From positions 434,001 through 498,000 of the forward strand of contig JAOZHS010000002.1 of the NCBI GenBank assembly GCA_026014745.1: a DNA stretch of 64,000 bases, read 5' to 3'. Source of the stretch: Candidatus Bathyarchaeota archaeon. GTDB taxonomy: Archaea; Thermoproteota; Bathyarchaeia; Bathyarchaeales; Bathycorpusculaceae. Both the position numbers and the translations under genes were made by a program. The notes under the pieces were generated by a model. The model saw nothing but the letters and a program-made list of their open reading frames with translations, ran no database searches and was not told the DNA's origin. The stretch's first letter is position 1. Each line of letters opens with the position of its first letter. This document shows positions 37,528-46,719 of this stretch, in pieces.

Positions 37528-38645
37528 AGGGGCACCTCCCGTACGACTGATCGGGCTGCGTTAAAAATTGGGTAGAGACTTCCAATCAACGCTGCGGCAA
37601 GGGCAGGCAACAAAATTGCGGCTGCTTGCAGGGGCTCAAGAAACGGCGCCAACGCCATGTTACCCCAAACCCAACGCACACCCGTAGCCGCCACCTGAGC
37701 CCCAACAACACCCAAAGCTACCCCTAACGCTGCACCAACAAGGGCAACAATCAAGGTGTACGCGAAAAGCAGGCTGATAATCAGAGGTTTTTGCGCGCCC
37801 AAACCTCGAAGAGCACCCAACTCGCATTGAGCTTCATGGATTAAACGAGCCGTCAAAACATACGCAGCAGCCAAAACTACAACATAGATTGCGATTGACC
37901 ACAAGGTTATGAAAAACACAGTTTGGTTGTTTATGTCCTGAGCAAACGTCACGGTCTGCTGGGTCTGGAGGAGTTTTGTGTCAGCGGGGAGCGTTCGGGT
38001 AAGGTTAGATACGGCAGCGTTGTTTTTTAGGGATAATTCTATAAATGAGACCGACCCGCCGTTTTGGGTTAAGGCTTGGAGGCTGCTAAGCGGCATGACG
38101 ATTTCTGTGTCAACCTGCTTGTTGGCTTGTATAACGCCTACAACCTTAAACGTCGCCGCATGGTCTCCAACAGTTACGGTCAGGTTGCCGTTCAGGTTGA
38201 CTCCTGCAAGTTTGGAGCAGATAACGCCAATGTTTGTCTCCGCTGGATTTTGGCTTATGGAACCGTTGATGTAAGCGTGGTTATTTTTTAGAAATGCCTC
38301 TAAATCGTCCACGCCGCGGACATCTACGCTTAGGTTGGCGAATTCCGAGGTGAGGGCTGCAGGGGTTATTTGTTGGGCAACTGCATAGGCGACATCAGGG
38401 TTGCTTTGCAACTGGATGACATAGGCATAATCTACGTGACTATCAAAGAGTCCCTGCGAAGTTTTGCTTACCAAAAGGTAGGTTTCACTTATGTTCGCCA
38501 ACTGTGTTAAAGAGGCGGTTTGGGCGGCGACATTGTTTAGTAAGGAAAAAATCGAGGCTACCAACGCGATTAGCAAGGCGATGGCGAATATGGCGGACGC
38601 TGTGCCTTTTTTCCGAAGAAGCATTTTGAGGATTAAGCGTCGCAT
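37524..38645 (-). CDS. FtsX/MacB-type ABC permease
   Basis: A 373-residue partner of the previous permease with the same topology: N-terminal helix (about 15-37), an outside domain with GVDDLEAFL- and VVGVIQAN-type MacB core strands (about 45-240), and three C-terminal helices. Its start follows DUF1616-like gene 38667-39611 by 21 bp. The two permeases are likely a heterodimer, since each carries a single transmembrane unit. Confidence 0.88.
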   Translation of the reverse strand: MRRLILKMLLRKKGTASAIFAIALLIALVASIFSLLNNVAAQTASLTQLANISETYLLVSKTSQGLFDSHVDYAYVIQLQSNPDVAYAVAQQITPAALTSEFANLSVDVRGVDDLEAFLKNNHAYINGSISQNPAETNIGVICSKLAGVNLNGNLTVTVGDHAATFKVVGVIQANKQVDTEIVMPLSSLQALTQNGGSVSFIELSLKNNAAVSNLTRTLPADTKLLQTQQTVTFAQDINNQTVFFITLWSIAIYVVVLAAAYVLTARLIHEAQCELGALRGLGAQKPLIISLLFAYTLIVALVGAALGVALGVVGAQVAATGVRWVWGNMALAPFLEPLQAAAILLPALAAALIGSLYPIFNAARSVVREVPL

Positions 38646-38666
38646 GCCTATTCTCCAATAATTAAG

Positions 38667-39611
38667 TTAGGTGACTGCTGTGACGTTTAGCCAGAGTTGA
38701 GCCCAACGCTGAGGCTGGTACTGGTTTTGGTTTGTGGTTTCGTTATAAAACCAAAGTTCAAAAATGACCCGCTGGTTGTCGCCGGGTTGAGTCAAATTTA
38801 TTGTGACTGGAAAAATCCAAGATTGGTTGTTTGCAAGAACCTGCTCAAACATCCAAATCGGCTCCACGGGGGCAGGGTTGGTTTGGGTGTAGTTGTTGCC
38901 TACCTTTACGGGTATGGTGTAGAGCATAGGTTTGCCCATTTGGTTATCCACGTAGATGTAGAGTTTAACGGGTTGGTTGACAACGATTTGGGAAGGATAA
39001 TCGCCCAGCTTCTGGTTTGGGCCCAAAAGTCCCAGAGCAGTAAAGGGTTCAGTTTGGCTGGGGGGAAAATAAAATTCGGAAAACGTGACGGCTGCCACAA
39101 GAACGGTGCCTGCTAAAATTAAAGCGCAGATTTGCCGGAGAGTCACAACGAAAGATTTCGATTTTTCTACGGGTTGGAAAGTGACACGGTATTTTTTGTG
39201 AAGTTTAAACCAGACCTGCAAAATAAGCCGTGGACCCCAAAAATACGCCACAACACCTACAATGAGCAGGCAACAAACAACTATCAAGGGAACAACGGGG
39301 ATGGGAACAGATGCAGCTTGTTTTAGGTCTTGGGCGGTTTGGGTTACGTTTTGGATTTGGGTTTGGGCTTGGCTTGTCAGCGTCGCGGCTTTTTGGGAGT
39401 CGGTTTCTTGTTGGGCTTGGTTCGTTAGGTTGAGTGCTTGGTTAAGTTGGTCGATTAGGCTGCTAGGGTCAGCGCCTGCGTGATAGGCGTCTAGGATAGC
39501 TTGGTAGGCTTTGTCCACTGTGTTTTGGGTGGGTTGTTGGGCGTTGACTACTGCGGCGGCTAACGTCAAAGCCGTCAATAAACAACCAATCAGAAACAGT
39601 TTAGGCATCAT
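38667..39611 (-). CDS. DUF1616 C-terminal half with helical N-terminal domain
   Basis: A 314-residue exported protein. Signal peptide (about residues 3-24), a Gln/Ala/Asn-rich helical region (30-98), two membrane helices (about 100-120 and 160-180), then an Ig-like domain. The stretch FSEFYF to YTIPVKVGNN (about 180-255) is the extracytoplasmic half of DUF1616 proteins. The membrane half (PRKDDLGGVER) is encoded by the divergent gene at 39700. ATG 39611 is chosen because the shared TATA box predicts a message start near 39626, after the ATG at 39635. First gene of the ABC operon. Confidence 0.8.
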   Translation of the reverse strand: MMPKLFLIGCLLTALTLAAAVVNAQQPTQNTVDKAYQAILDAYHAGADPSSLIDQLNQALNLTNQAQQETDSQKAATLTSQAQTQIQNVTQTAQDLKQAASVPIPVVPLIVVCCLLIVGVVAYFWGPRLILQVWFKLHKKYRVTFQPVEKSKSFVVTLRQICALILAGTVLVAAVTFSEFYFPPSQTEPFTALGLLGPNQKLGDYPSQIVVNQPVKLYIYVDNQMGKPMLYTIPVKVGNNYTQTNPAPVEPIWMFEQVLANNQSWIFPVTINLTQPGDNQRVIFELWFYNETTNQNQYQPQRWAQLWLNVTAVT

Positions 39612-39650
39612 TAGTCTGCCAGCCACTGGATACAAATCTAGCCAGAAGAC

Positions 39651-39660
39651 ATATATAAAA
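39651..39660. promoter_or_regulatory. Shared divergent TATA region
   Basis: ATATATAAAA on the plus strand, TTTTATATAT on the minus strand. It can serve both the ABC operon (minus) and the gene at 39700 (plus). Confidence 0.5.
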
Positions 39661-39699
39661 ATTCTATGAAACCCTTTCTAGTGATAGGGAGCCAATGAA

Positions 39700-40281
39700 A
39701 TGAACGGTGACCTACATCAAATAATTCTACAAACTGCCCAAAAACTTGGTCAACCAACATTATCAGAACTAATTGACAGCATTACACAACAGAAAGGCGT
39801 AAAATTCGATGACGCCGCCCAAGCAGTGTATACTGAATGGAAAAGAGGCAACCTAAACCTCACAACACCCAACCCAGCCACCTCATTTACAAGCTACCTA
39901 CTTAGCTTAGAAAACTCGGGATTCTGGGCAGTCACAGTTTTTCTAATTGTAACTACAGTGGTTGCCTTCACGGTTGAATCCTCCGTGCTGCTCTTTGCCC
40001 GTTACGCGTTAGGCAGTATTTTGGTTTTTTTCCTGTGTGGGCTTATGCTTATGATGGCGCTTTATCCGCGTAAGGACGATTTAGGTGGAGTGGAGCGGAT
40101 TGCACTGTCTATTGGGTTTAGTCTAGTAATGGTTACTTTTGTGGGATTGATACTAAACTATACGCCGTGGGGGCTACAGCTGGGAACGATTATCGTCTCG
40201 TTGGTTGTGATTTCAGAGATACTGGCGGTGGTGTGGGTTGTTCGGAAATTTAGGTATCATATGATGGCTCTTAGGGTTTAG
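39700..40281 (+). CDS. DUF1616 N-terminal (membrane) half
   Basis: A 193-residue protein. A soluble N-terminal helical region (residues 1-65) precedes four membrane helices (about 75-93, 97-118, 130-150, 155-178). YPRKDDLGGVERIALSIGFS between helices and LNYTPWG are the hallmark of the membrane part of DUF1616 proteins. The usual extracytoplasmic domain is absent here and is encoded by the divergent gene, so this looks like a split DUF1616 protein. GGGAG at 39685-39690 precedes the ATG. It stands at the head of the plus-strand cluster. Confidence 0.8.
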   Translation: MNGDLHQIILQTAQKLGQPTLSELIDSITQQKGVKFDDAAQAVYTEWKRGNLNLTTPNPATSFTSYLLSLENSGFWAVTVFLIVTTVVAFTVESSVLLFARYALGSILVFFLCGLMLMMALYPRKDDLGGVERIALSIGFSLVMVTFVGLILNYTPWGLQLGTIIVSLVVISEILAVVWVVRKFRYHMMALRV

Positions 40282-40343
40282 TGTGAAGCTTCGACTGGTC
40301 AGTTAAACCTTATTAAATGCCTTTTACACCTTGAATAAATGCA

Positions 40344-40376
40344 GACAATTGTCATATAATTGTCATCTATTTGTCA
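40344..40376 (+). promoter_or_regulatory. Three TTGTCA direct repeats with 11-bp period
   Basis: TTGTCA at 40349-40354, 40360-40365 and 40371-40376, one per helical turn. The first is part of a perfect palindrome GACAATTGTC (40344-40353). The TATA-like CATATAAT lies between repeats one and two. This looks like an operator at the promoter of the MoxR/DUF58 operon. Confidence 0.5.
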
Positions 40377-41141
40377 GCCAGACAGGGGGAACCTGCCATT
40401 TTATCAACCAACAAATACACTTCTCTAACGTTAGGCTTAACATTAAGCGGAACCCTACTCAGCATCCTTGCCTACTTCCTACTACATTCAACTCCAATAA
40501 CAGCACTAGGAATATCCATTGTACTTTTAGCAACAGTCTCGTACACCATAACCAAAGAACAGCCTAAAATTCCGCCACAAGCCAGCGCAACTCTGCTAAA
40601 AACAGGCGTAGAGAACATCTCCACACTCGTGGAAGAACTTGGCCTAAAAAACCAAGCTATCTACCTACCTTCCTCAATAACAGGAAATAAACCAAAAGCG
40701 CTAATCCCCTTAGAGTCAACCATCGAGTTCCAACAGAAACCTCTACCACAAAGACTCATAGTCAAATATGGACCCAAACCAAACCACATGGGTTTACTCA
40801 TCACCACAGCGGGTTCCTCAATTAGCGAAAACCTAAAAGCCAAACCTGATGGTTCAGCAGAGGACGTGGAAACAGCGATTTCGCAGGTCATAGTCAACAC
40901 TATGGACTTAGCGAGCGCCGCCCGCGTAATTTTCGGTAATCAAATGGTCATAGTTGAGGTGCTAAAACCCAGATTTGAATATGACAAAATGTGGATTTAC
41001 CAATGCATCGGCAGCCCTATTGCGTCGATAGTCGCGTCGATTGCTGCCCAAGTTCTAAACCGACCGTTAAGCATCCAAAAAGAAACTTTTGGCAACGGCA
41101 AACACAGCATTGAATTAAAAGTGCTGGAGAAAACAAGTTGA
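40371..41141 (+). CDS. Membrane-anchored protein of unknown function, DUF58-operon
   Basis: A 256-residue protein, not recognised. Two hydrophobic helices (about residues 20-40 and 42-62) precede a soluble domain of about 190 residues ending in HSIELKVLEK. Coordinates use the only standard start (TTG). That TTG is inside an operator repeat and probably precedes the message start. ATT at 40398, 8 nt after GGGGG, fits better and would give LSTNKYTSL just before the first helix. The gene overlaps the next one at its stop, so it is part of the operon. Confidence 0.7.
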   Translation: MSARQGEPAILSTNKYTSLTLGLTLSGTLLSILAYFLLHSTPITALGISIVLLATVSYTITKEQPKIPPQASATLLKTGVENISTLVEELGLKNQAIYLPSSITGNKPKALIPLESTIEFQQKPLPQRLIVKYGPKPNHMGLLITTAGSSISENLKAKPDGSAEDVETAISQVIVNTMDLASAARVIFGNQMVIVEVLKPRFEYDKMWIYQCIGSPIASIVASIAAQVLNRPLSIQKETFGNGKHSIELKVLEKTS

Positions 41142-41401
41142 GAGCCCCCGAAAGATGGTTACTGTCTTTCGCATTGACTTTTACAATCACCAACGTTGTT
41201 TTAGCATTCATCAGCAACGCCGGTTTAAGCCTCTACCTTGCAGTTTACATTATTGAATACTTGGTGTTAACATTTTTCCTCGCGCCACGGGACCCAGGCA
41301 CTCAAAAAATCAGTAACCTCATCAATTATGTGCTTTTCAGCATTTTTATTTTAGTGGTGATTCAAAAAGTCATAGAAATCTGGGGGGCAAATCTACCATG
41401 A
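41138..41401 (+). CDS. Small three-helix membrane protein
   Basis: An 87-residue protein, with hydrophobic stretches at about 8-27, 30-48 and 62-80. It starts with TTG overlapping the upstream TGA, preceded by GGAG (spacing about 8), and its stop overlaps the next ATG. Function unknown; coupling at both ends shows it is an integral part of the operon. The position matches small membrane subunits in other MoxR/DUF58 clusters. Confidence 0.8.
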   Translation: MRAPERWLLSFALTFTITNVVLAFISNAGLSLYLAVYIIEYLVLTFFLAPRDPGTQKISNLINYVLFSIFILVVIQKVIEIWGANLP

Positions 41402-43344
41402 AGCGCCCAACAGTAATTCTGATTTTGTTGATGCTAACGTCCACTTTTACTTCCTGCGCTACAGCATCTGAACCAGGATATATTCCTCATGAGGACCCTA
41501 CAGGCACCCAGGGCACAAGCATCGACGCATATTATTTTCTAACTCAATATGCAAGCATCTTTGCTCTTTTAGCAGACAAAAAATTCGAGAATGCCAGCCA
41601 ATTAACTCAAGACGTGAGTCGCATCAAACTTCCTGAAGATATAATCTTCATACTAAACAGGTATAACAATTTAACACAACAATTAATCAGCACCTTAAAC
41701 CAACTCCAAAACACACTAGATAACGCATCGGCGTTACTTGACCAAAATAGGCTCAACGAAGCAGAACGCGCCCTCAATCAAGCTGGAATTTTGGTTTTGC
41801 AAGCCCGGAATTATTTAGGCGACCTCAAAGACGCCACAACCACGGTGAGCAAAAGATTAGGGATATGGGCTGCACCAGCAGATAGCGACATACTCCAAGC
41901 CTACAACCGACTTGAAAGCATGCTTCAAAGACTAAACGACCTCATAGACCGATACTACGAACTGCTTAAGCAGGCAAAACAAAGAGCAAAGGAGATAGCT
42001 ACAGAAAACCTAAGCGCTACAGAATTGACACTGAACCTAAGCGTAACTGAATGTTTCGTGGGAGAAACCGTGACAGCCTTGGGGATTCTAACTGCAAATG
42101 GAAACGGCTTGGGTAACCAAGAAGTGAAACTGTTTTTAGACAACAATGAAACGGCAACGGCAAAAACCGATTCAAACGGCGCTTACAGTACAGCCATAAA
42201 GATTCCCTACAAGTATGTAGAACATGTTTTGATTAACGCGAAATATACTCCAGAAGGCAGCAACAAAGATGCATATCTGGCGTCAACAAGCCCCACGGTG
42301 AGGTTGAGGGTTCTTTTTTACGTAACAGTCTTGGAGATAGATGTGCCCAAGGAAGCTTACCCCGGGGCACCGCTCACTTTGCAGGGTAACGTCACAACAG
42401 AAAACGGTCCCCCGCTCAACCCACGTCAAGTGCAAATTCGACTTGACGGCAGCAACCAATCAGAGGTCCAAACTAATGATGCAGGGCGCTTTACGTCGCA
42501 ATTCATAATTGACGCCCGTGTAGAGGTCGGTAACCATAACTTAACCGTCAATGTCGACCCCGAGGGCGTTTATACAGGAGCAAATGGACTTTTCACGTTA
42601 AACATAACGAAGAAAGCCACAGATTTGCAGGTGGAGACGCCTACGTTTATTTTTCTTCCCACACAAATACAGGTTAGCGGAACAGCACATGTACAAGACA
42701 AGCCCCTAAACAATGCCAAAATAATAGTTGACTTCTTGAACATTTCCAAAACGACTCGAACAAACACCGACGGCACCTTCAACATAACCTTAGACATACC
42801 TGTAGATACTGTTTTAGGCGGGTACCAGACGCTTGAGGTGGAAGTGCAACCTGCTCAGCCATGGCAAGCGCCCGAACAAAACCAAACAGGCGTTTTTGCA
42901 TTGAACATTGTAAGCATCTGCGTAGCGTTGGCGTCTTCTATAGCGGTTGGAGTTGGAGCATATCTCAAGTTCTCAAAAACAAAACAGAACAACAAACCGC
43001 AAACGGTAATCAAAGAACAAATAAGCCAAACCCCCGAAAAAGCGCCAGCCATTTTTGAGCCAGTCAGTTTTGAGGGAATAAAAGGGCAGATTCTCAAAGC
43101 ATATCTGGAAGCACAAAAAGCAGTGCAACAAGCAACAAAACTAACCTTGGAATCTAACATGACACTGCGTGAATATGCTCATCTTATAAGCGCCAAAATA
43201 GGGGAAGCTGCCGCGGGATTTTTTGAGTTGACCTCTTTGGCGGAAAAGAGTCTTTATTCGCCGCATGAACCTCAAATAGAAGACGCTGAAAAAGCAGAAG
43301 ATTCAGCGAGCAACATTAGGAGGTTTTTGTCTGAGGGTTCCTAA
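41398..43344 (+). CDS. Membrane-anchored Ig-repeat protein with DUF4129-like tail
   Basis: A 648-residue protein. Signal peptide 1-23, helical coiled-coil domain (about 45-205), then three Ig-like or carboxypeptidase-regulatory-like domains (about 210-300, 310-405, 410-500), each with a VTxxGxPLxNxxV pattern. A membrane helix (about 508-530) leads to a cytoplasmic tail. The tail (about 570-640) has LREYAHLI and a late acidic YSPHEPQIEDAEKAE segment, as in DUF4129 of transglutaminase clusters. It probably links an outside scaffold to the MoxR/DUF58 partners inside. Confidence 0.8.
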   Translation: MKRPTVILILLMLTSTFTSCATASEPGYIPHEDPTGTQGTSIDAYYFLTQYASIFALLADKKFENASQLTQDVSRIKLPEDIIFILNRYNNLTQQLISTLNQLQNTLDNASALLDQNRLNEAERALNQAGILVLQARNYLGDLKDATTTVSKRLGIWAAPADSDILQAYNRLESMLQRLNDLIDRYYELLKQAKQRAKEIATENLSATELTLNLSVTECFVGETVTALGILTANGNGLGNQEVKLFLDNNETATAKTDSNGAYSTAIKIPYKYVEHVLINAKYTPEGSNKDAYLASTSPTVRLRVLFYVTVLEIDVPKEAYPGAPLTLQGNVTTENGPPLNPRQVQIRLDGSNQSEVQTNDAGRFTSQFIIDARVEVGNHNLTVNVDPEGVYTGANGLFTLNITKKATDLQVETPTFIFLPTQIQVSGTAHVQDKPLNNAKIIVDFLNISKTTRTNTDGTFNITLDIPVDTVLGGYQTLEVEVQPAQPWQAPEQNQTGVFALNIVSICVALASSIAVGVGAYLKFSKTKQNNKPQTVIKEQISQTPEKAPAIFEPVSFEGIKGQILKAYLEAQKAVQQATKLTLESNMTLREYAHLISAKIGEAAAGFFELTSLAEKSLYSPHEPQIEDAEKAEDSASNIRRFLSEGS

Positions 43345-44224
43345 GGTTTTGTTGTTATTGATTTTCGGGGTTATCCTGTTGCTGTGTGTGGTTATCTGGT
43401 TTTATCCACCCGTGGGAGATTTTAATGTAGAGAACCCCTCATGGAACGGCTTAACTGCCTTTAGCAGTCAAACCAACGCCACACCCGTAACGTCAATGGA
43501 TAAACTGCCCGCCCAGAGCCAAAACACGGCGCTAATCATAATCCCCTACAGCGAATACACCCCCGCTGAACTTGAGCAAATCAAAAATTACGTTGAATCA
43601 GGCGGAACACTTCTGGTTATGGATGATTACGGTTCAGGAAACCAGATACTGGAAAACTTGGGCGTGAACATCGAATTTGTTGGTAAACCACTTCTGGATC
43701 CCTTGTTTGATTATCAAAACAAACAGTTACCGATAATTACAGATTTTAAAAATACCAGTCAAACCGCCAATGTAAGCAGCGTAGTTTTTAACCACGCCAC
43801 AAGCCTAAGGATCTTAGCAAATTACACAATCCTTGCCTATTCATCGGGTTTTAGCTTCATCGATGAAAACAACAATCAAGAATGGGACAACGAAGAAACA
43901 GTTGGAGCCCAACCAGTGGCGGCTTATACACAAATAGGAGAGGGTTATGTGGTTGCGGTTGCGGACCCAAGCGTGCTGATTAACAGCATGATAAACCTCA
44001 ACGACAATCAACGATTCATAACCAACCTCGTGCGCATCCAAAGCAGCAACCCCAAAATCTACCTGGACCAAACACACCTAATCAACTCACCGCTAAGCGA
44101 CGCCAAAACAAGCCTCAACCTGATTTATTCCGCTGCCGCTTCACCAATAGGGATCGTCTGTGTAGTGGCGGCGCTTTTGGCGGTTATGTTATACCCTTTT
44201 TACAGGAGGAACAAAAATGATTGA
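43331..44224 (+). CDS. DUF4350 membrane protein, probable CTG start
   Basis: A 297-residue protein. N-terminal helix (about 8-26), a GATase1/DUF4350-like outside domain (about 40-250) with IIPYSEYTPAELEQIKNYVESGG and GTLLVMDDYGSG, and a C-terminal helix (about 265-285) with RRNKND. DUF4350 is usually found with MoxR, DUF58 and DUF4129. CTG at 43331 is used because AGGAGG (43318-43323) is exactly placed and adds RVPK before the hydrophobic core; the first ordinary start is TTG 43349. It overlaps both neighbours (14 bp and 8 bp). Confidence 0.8.
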   Translation: MRVPKVLLLLIFGVILLLCVVIWFYPPVGDFNVENPSWNGLTAFSSQTNATPVTSMDKLPAQSQNTALIIIPYSEYTPAELEQIKNYVESGGTLLVMDDYGSGNQILENLGVNIEFVGKPLLDPLFDYQNKQLPIITDFKNTSQTANVSSVVFNHATSLRILANYTILAYSSGFSFIDENNNQEWDNEETVGAQPVAAYTQIGEGYVVAVADPSVLINSMINLNDNQRFITNLVRIQSSNPKIYLDQTHLINSPLSDAKTSLNLIYSAAASPIGIVCVVAALLAVMLYPFYRRNKND

Positions 44225-45161
44225 AGAGAAAACAAACAACGACGTTGCAAACAAAATTCTAAGTGAAATTGCAAAAGTCGTGATTGACAAAAGAGATATC
44301 CAAGAACTCCTTCTAATCGCGCTTCTAAGTGAAGGGCACATCCTTATTGAGGGTCTTCCAGGAACGGCGAAAACTTTGCTTGCGAAAACCTTTGCCCAAG
44401 TCATCGGGGGGCAATACAAAAGAATACAATTTACCCCCGACATGTTACCCGCTGACGTTACAGGCTTCTATCTCTACACACCGGACGGAAAAAGCCGCTT
44501 AATCGAAGGCCCCATCTTTGCCAACATTGTCTTAAGCGATGAATTAAACCGCACCACTCCACGAACGCAAGCCGCCTTAATCGAGGCCATGCAGGAAAAA
44601 CAGGTTACATTAGAGGGCGAAACCCGCTTTCTACCTAGGCCCTTTATGGTTGTAGCCAGCCAGTTACCATACGGGTCAGAAGGAACATACCCGTTAACTG
44701 AGGTGCAAACGGACCGTTTCATGTTAAGTGTTTGGAGTGACCATTTAGATGAGGAATACGAAAAGCAGGTGCTCCAAAAAATTGACTACATAGAACAGCC
44801 AGACATTAAACCCGTGGCATCCTTAAGCGAGATTATGGCAGTTCAGCAGCAAATAAAAAAAGTCTATGTTTCTGAAGAAATCCGCCAATACATCATTTCG
44901 TTGCTTAGCTATGCTAGAGTCGACCCTGATGTGGTGGCGGGTCCAAGTACAAGAGCAAGCATTGGACTTTTCAAAACCGCAAGAACCCTCGCGTTTCTGC
45001 AGGGCAGAGACTACGTGATTCCAGATGACGTAAAAGCCCTCATAGAACCAGTCTTCAAACATCGCCTAATAGTTAAAACCGAGGCTGAAATGGAGAATGT
45101 GACCCCCAAAACCATCGTTGAACGTCTGCAAAAAGAGGTGCCTGTTCCAAAAATCGAATAA
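44217..45161 (+). CDS. MoxR-family AAA+ ATPase
   Basis: A 314-residue chaperone-like ATPase. Walker A GLPGTAKT (46-53), Walker B VLSDELNR (about 104-111), sensor and lid regions follow (GPSTRASIGLFKTARTLAFLQGRDYV). MoxR proteins remodel complexes, often with DUF58/VWA partners to mature or insert metals in extracytoplasmic enzymes. AGGAGG lies 8 bases before ATG 44217. It overlaps the DUF4350 gene by 8 bp, and the DUF58 gene follows by 16 bp. Confidence 0.94.
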   Translation: MIEEKTNNDVANKILSEIAKVVIDKRDIQELLLIALLSEGHILIEGLPGTAKTLLAKTFAQVIGGQYKRIQFTPDMLPADVTGFYLYTPDGKSRLIEGPIFANIVLSDELNRTTPRTQAALIEAMQEKQVTLEGETRFLPRPFMVVASQLPYGSEGTYPLTEVQTDRFMLSVWSDHLDEEYEKQVLQKIDYIEQPDIKPVASLSEIMAVQQQIKKVYVSEEIRQYIISLLSYARVDPDVVAGPSTRASIGLFKTARTLAFLQGRDYVIPDDVKALIEPVFKHRLIVKTEAEMENVTPKTIVERLQKEVPVPKIE

Positions 45162-45177
45162 ACCATGGAGCAACAAG

Positions 45178-46719
45178 ATGGCGTCTCACTCATTTTTAAT
45201 CCTAAAAATATATTTTGTGATTGTTTTGTTAGGGGGAACACTAGTTTCGCCACTACCCCTATTCGGTTTAGCCCTCGCATTGCTTCTGCTACAGGTATAC
45301 ACTGCAGCTAAACCGCCTCAGCCAAGTGCAAACATAGCTATAACAATCGCAACCCTGATTTTTGCGCCTTTAACATTGACAATGCTTGTTGGCGAATGGG
45401 CGGCAGTTCTGTTTATCCTTCCGGGAATTGAACTCTTAGATTTGAACCTGCAAGCCAACAAAACGTCACCGTCGGCTTTCTCAAAAGTCCCCCGAAGAGC
45501 CACAACAGTGTCGAAAACACTTGTTGCAACCTTGGCAGTTGCCTTCCTCGCGGCTCTAACCCTTCAAAACATAACGTTGCTTCTCGCCGCGTTTGTGGTA
45601 TTGATTTATTTAGCGGCAATTTTAGGGTATAGTCTGCATAAGATTCCGCTAAATCCATTAAAGGAGACAAACACCTGGAACCGTATCATAGTCGGCAACA
45701 CAGCCAACAATCACACAAAGATAACCTCAAAAACCAGCCTGCCACTCACCGCCACTTTAACCTCAACAGAACCGTGGGTTGTAGTGGAACCAAAAAAACT
45801 CATATTCACAAACCAAACCCCTGAAAAAATAAGCTTGACCTATACGCCTCCGCTTGCGGGACCCTCAAGCCTGCAGTTACAAGCCATCACCCTTGACCCA
45901 AGGGGACTATTACAACATAATCAAACGCTTGAACCACTCAGTCTACACATTATCCCCCGCGCTAAATACGCTCGGTGGCTTGCTGAAAAATACCTCAAAC
46001 AGACCACTTCCGGAACTACTACAGCGGCAATTCTGCTTCCGCGCGCGTTAAAGACTGCTAAACAGGGGATAGAATACTTTGGCAACCGCCTCTACAGTCC
46101 CGGAGATAGACTTCGAGACGTAGATTGGAAACACACTATCATGCTTAATGAATTAATCACTAAGGAGTTCACGGGTGCTCAGGGGCAACCCAACATCATT
46201 GTTGCAGATTTGATGGTCAATGATGCCGAAGGCGCAGACCAACTTGCCTACAACATGGTTATGGCAGCATTAACCTCAGCTATGGCAGCGTTGCCTGCAG
46301 GACTAGCGGTGTATAACCAAAAAAAAGTTATTGCAGCTACTCCGCCTGAGGAACCAGCGGAAACCCTTAAAAAAACCTTGAATATAACCCAAAAAATTGT
46401 AGTCCAAGACCCGCCACTGAAACTAACTAAACCCCCCGAACTGGTTATAATAAAAAAAACAATTCGAGACCTAAACCAAACCCAAACGCAACCCGCCCAG
46501 AAACTCGCAGAAATGATGCAATTCGAGTATGAAGCCATCTTCAACTCGGCAAAAACACATCCAGCTATGCAAGCGCTTAACCGAGCCATTAGCAAGACAC
46601 CACCACCCGCTACTTTGACGGTTGTATCCAAGTTCGGGTATGATGCGGATGCGTTGATAGTATCCTTGGAATTACTAAAAAATAGAGGGTATGGTAACAT
46701 CCGCGTTTCTACAGATTAG
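45178..46719 (+). CDS. DUF58 domain protein
   Basis: A 513-residue membrane protein. Four N-terminal helices in two pairs (about 5-50 and 58-145), then a soluble domain. The DUF58 signature GNRLYSPGDRLRDVDWKHT is at about residues 300-320, followed by a VWA-like core (NIIVADLMVNDAEGAD). It works with MoxR; the role may be assembly of a surface complex. ATG 45178 is preferred: GGAG lies 9 bases ahead and the longer frame would start inside the MoxR gene. Last gene of the operon. Confidence 0.9.
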   Translation: MASHSFLILKIYFVIVLLGGTLVSPLPLFGLALALLLLQVYTAAKPPQPSANIAITIATLIFAPLTLTMLVGEWAAVLFILPGIELLDLNLQANKTSPSAFSKVPRRATTVSKTLVATLAVAFLAALTLQNITLLLAAFVVLIYLAAILGYSLHKIPLNPLKETNTWNRIIVGNTANNHTKITSKTSLPLTATLTSTEPWVVVEPKKLIFTNQTPEKISLTYTPPLAGPSSLQLQAITLDPRGLLQHNQTLEPLSLHIIPRAKYARWLAEKYLKQTTSGTTTAAILLPRALKTAKQGIEYFGNRLYSPGDRLRDVDWKHTIMLNELITKEFTGAQGQPNIIVADLMVNDAEGADQLAYNMVMAALTSAMAALPAGLAVYNQKKVIAATPPEEPAETLKKTLNITQKIVVQDPPLKLTKPPELVIIKKTIRDLNQTQTQPAQKLAEMMQFEYEAIFNSAKTHPAMQALNRAISKTPPPATLTVVSKFGYDADALIVSLELLKNRGYGNIRVSTD

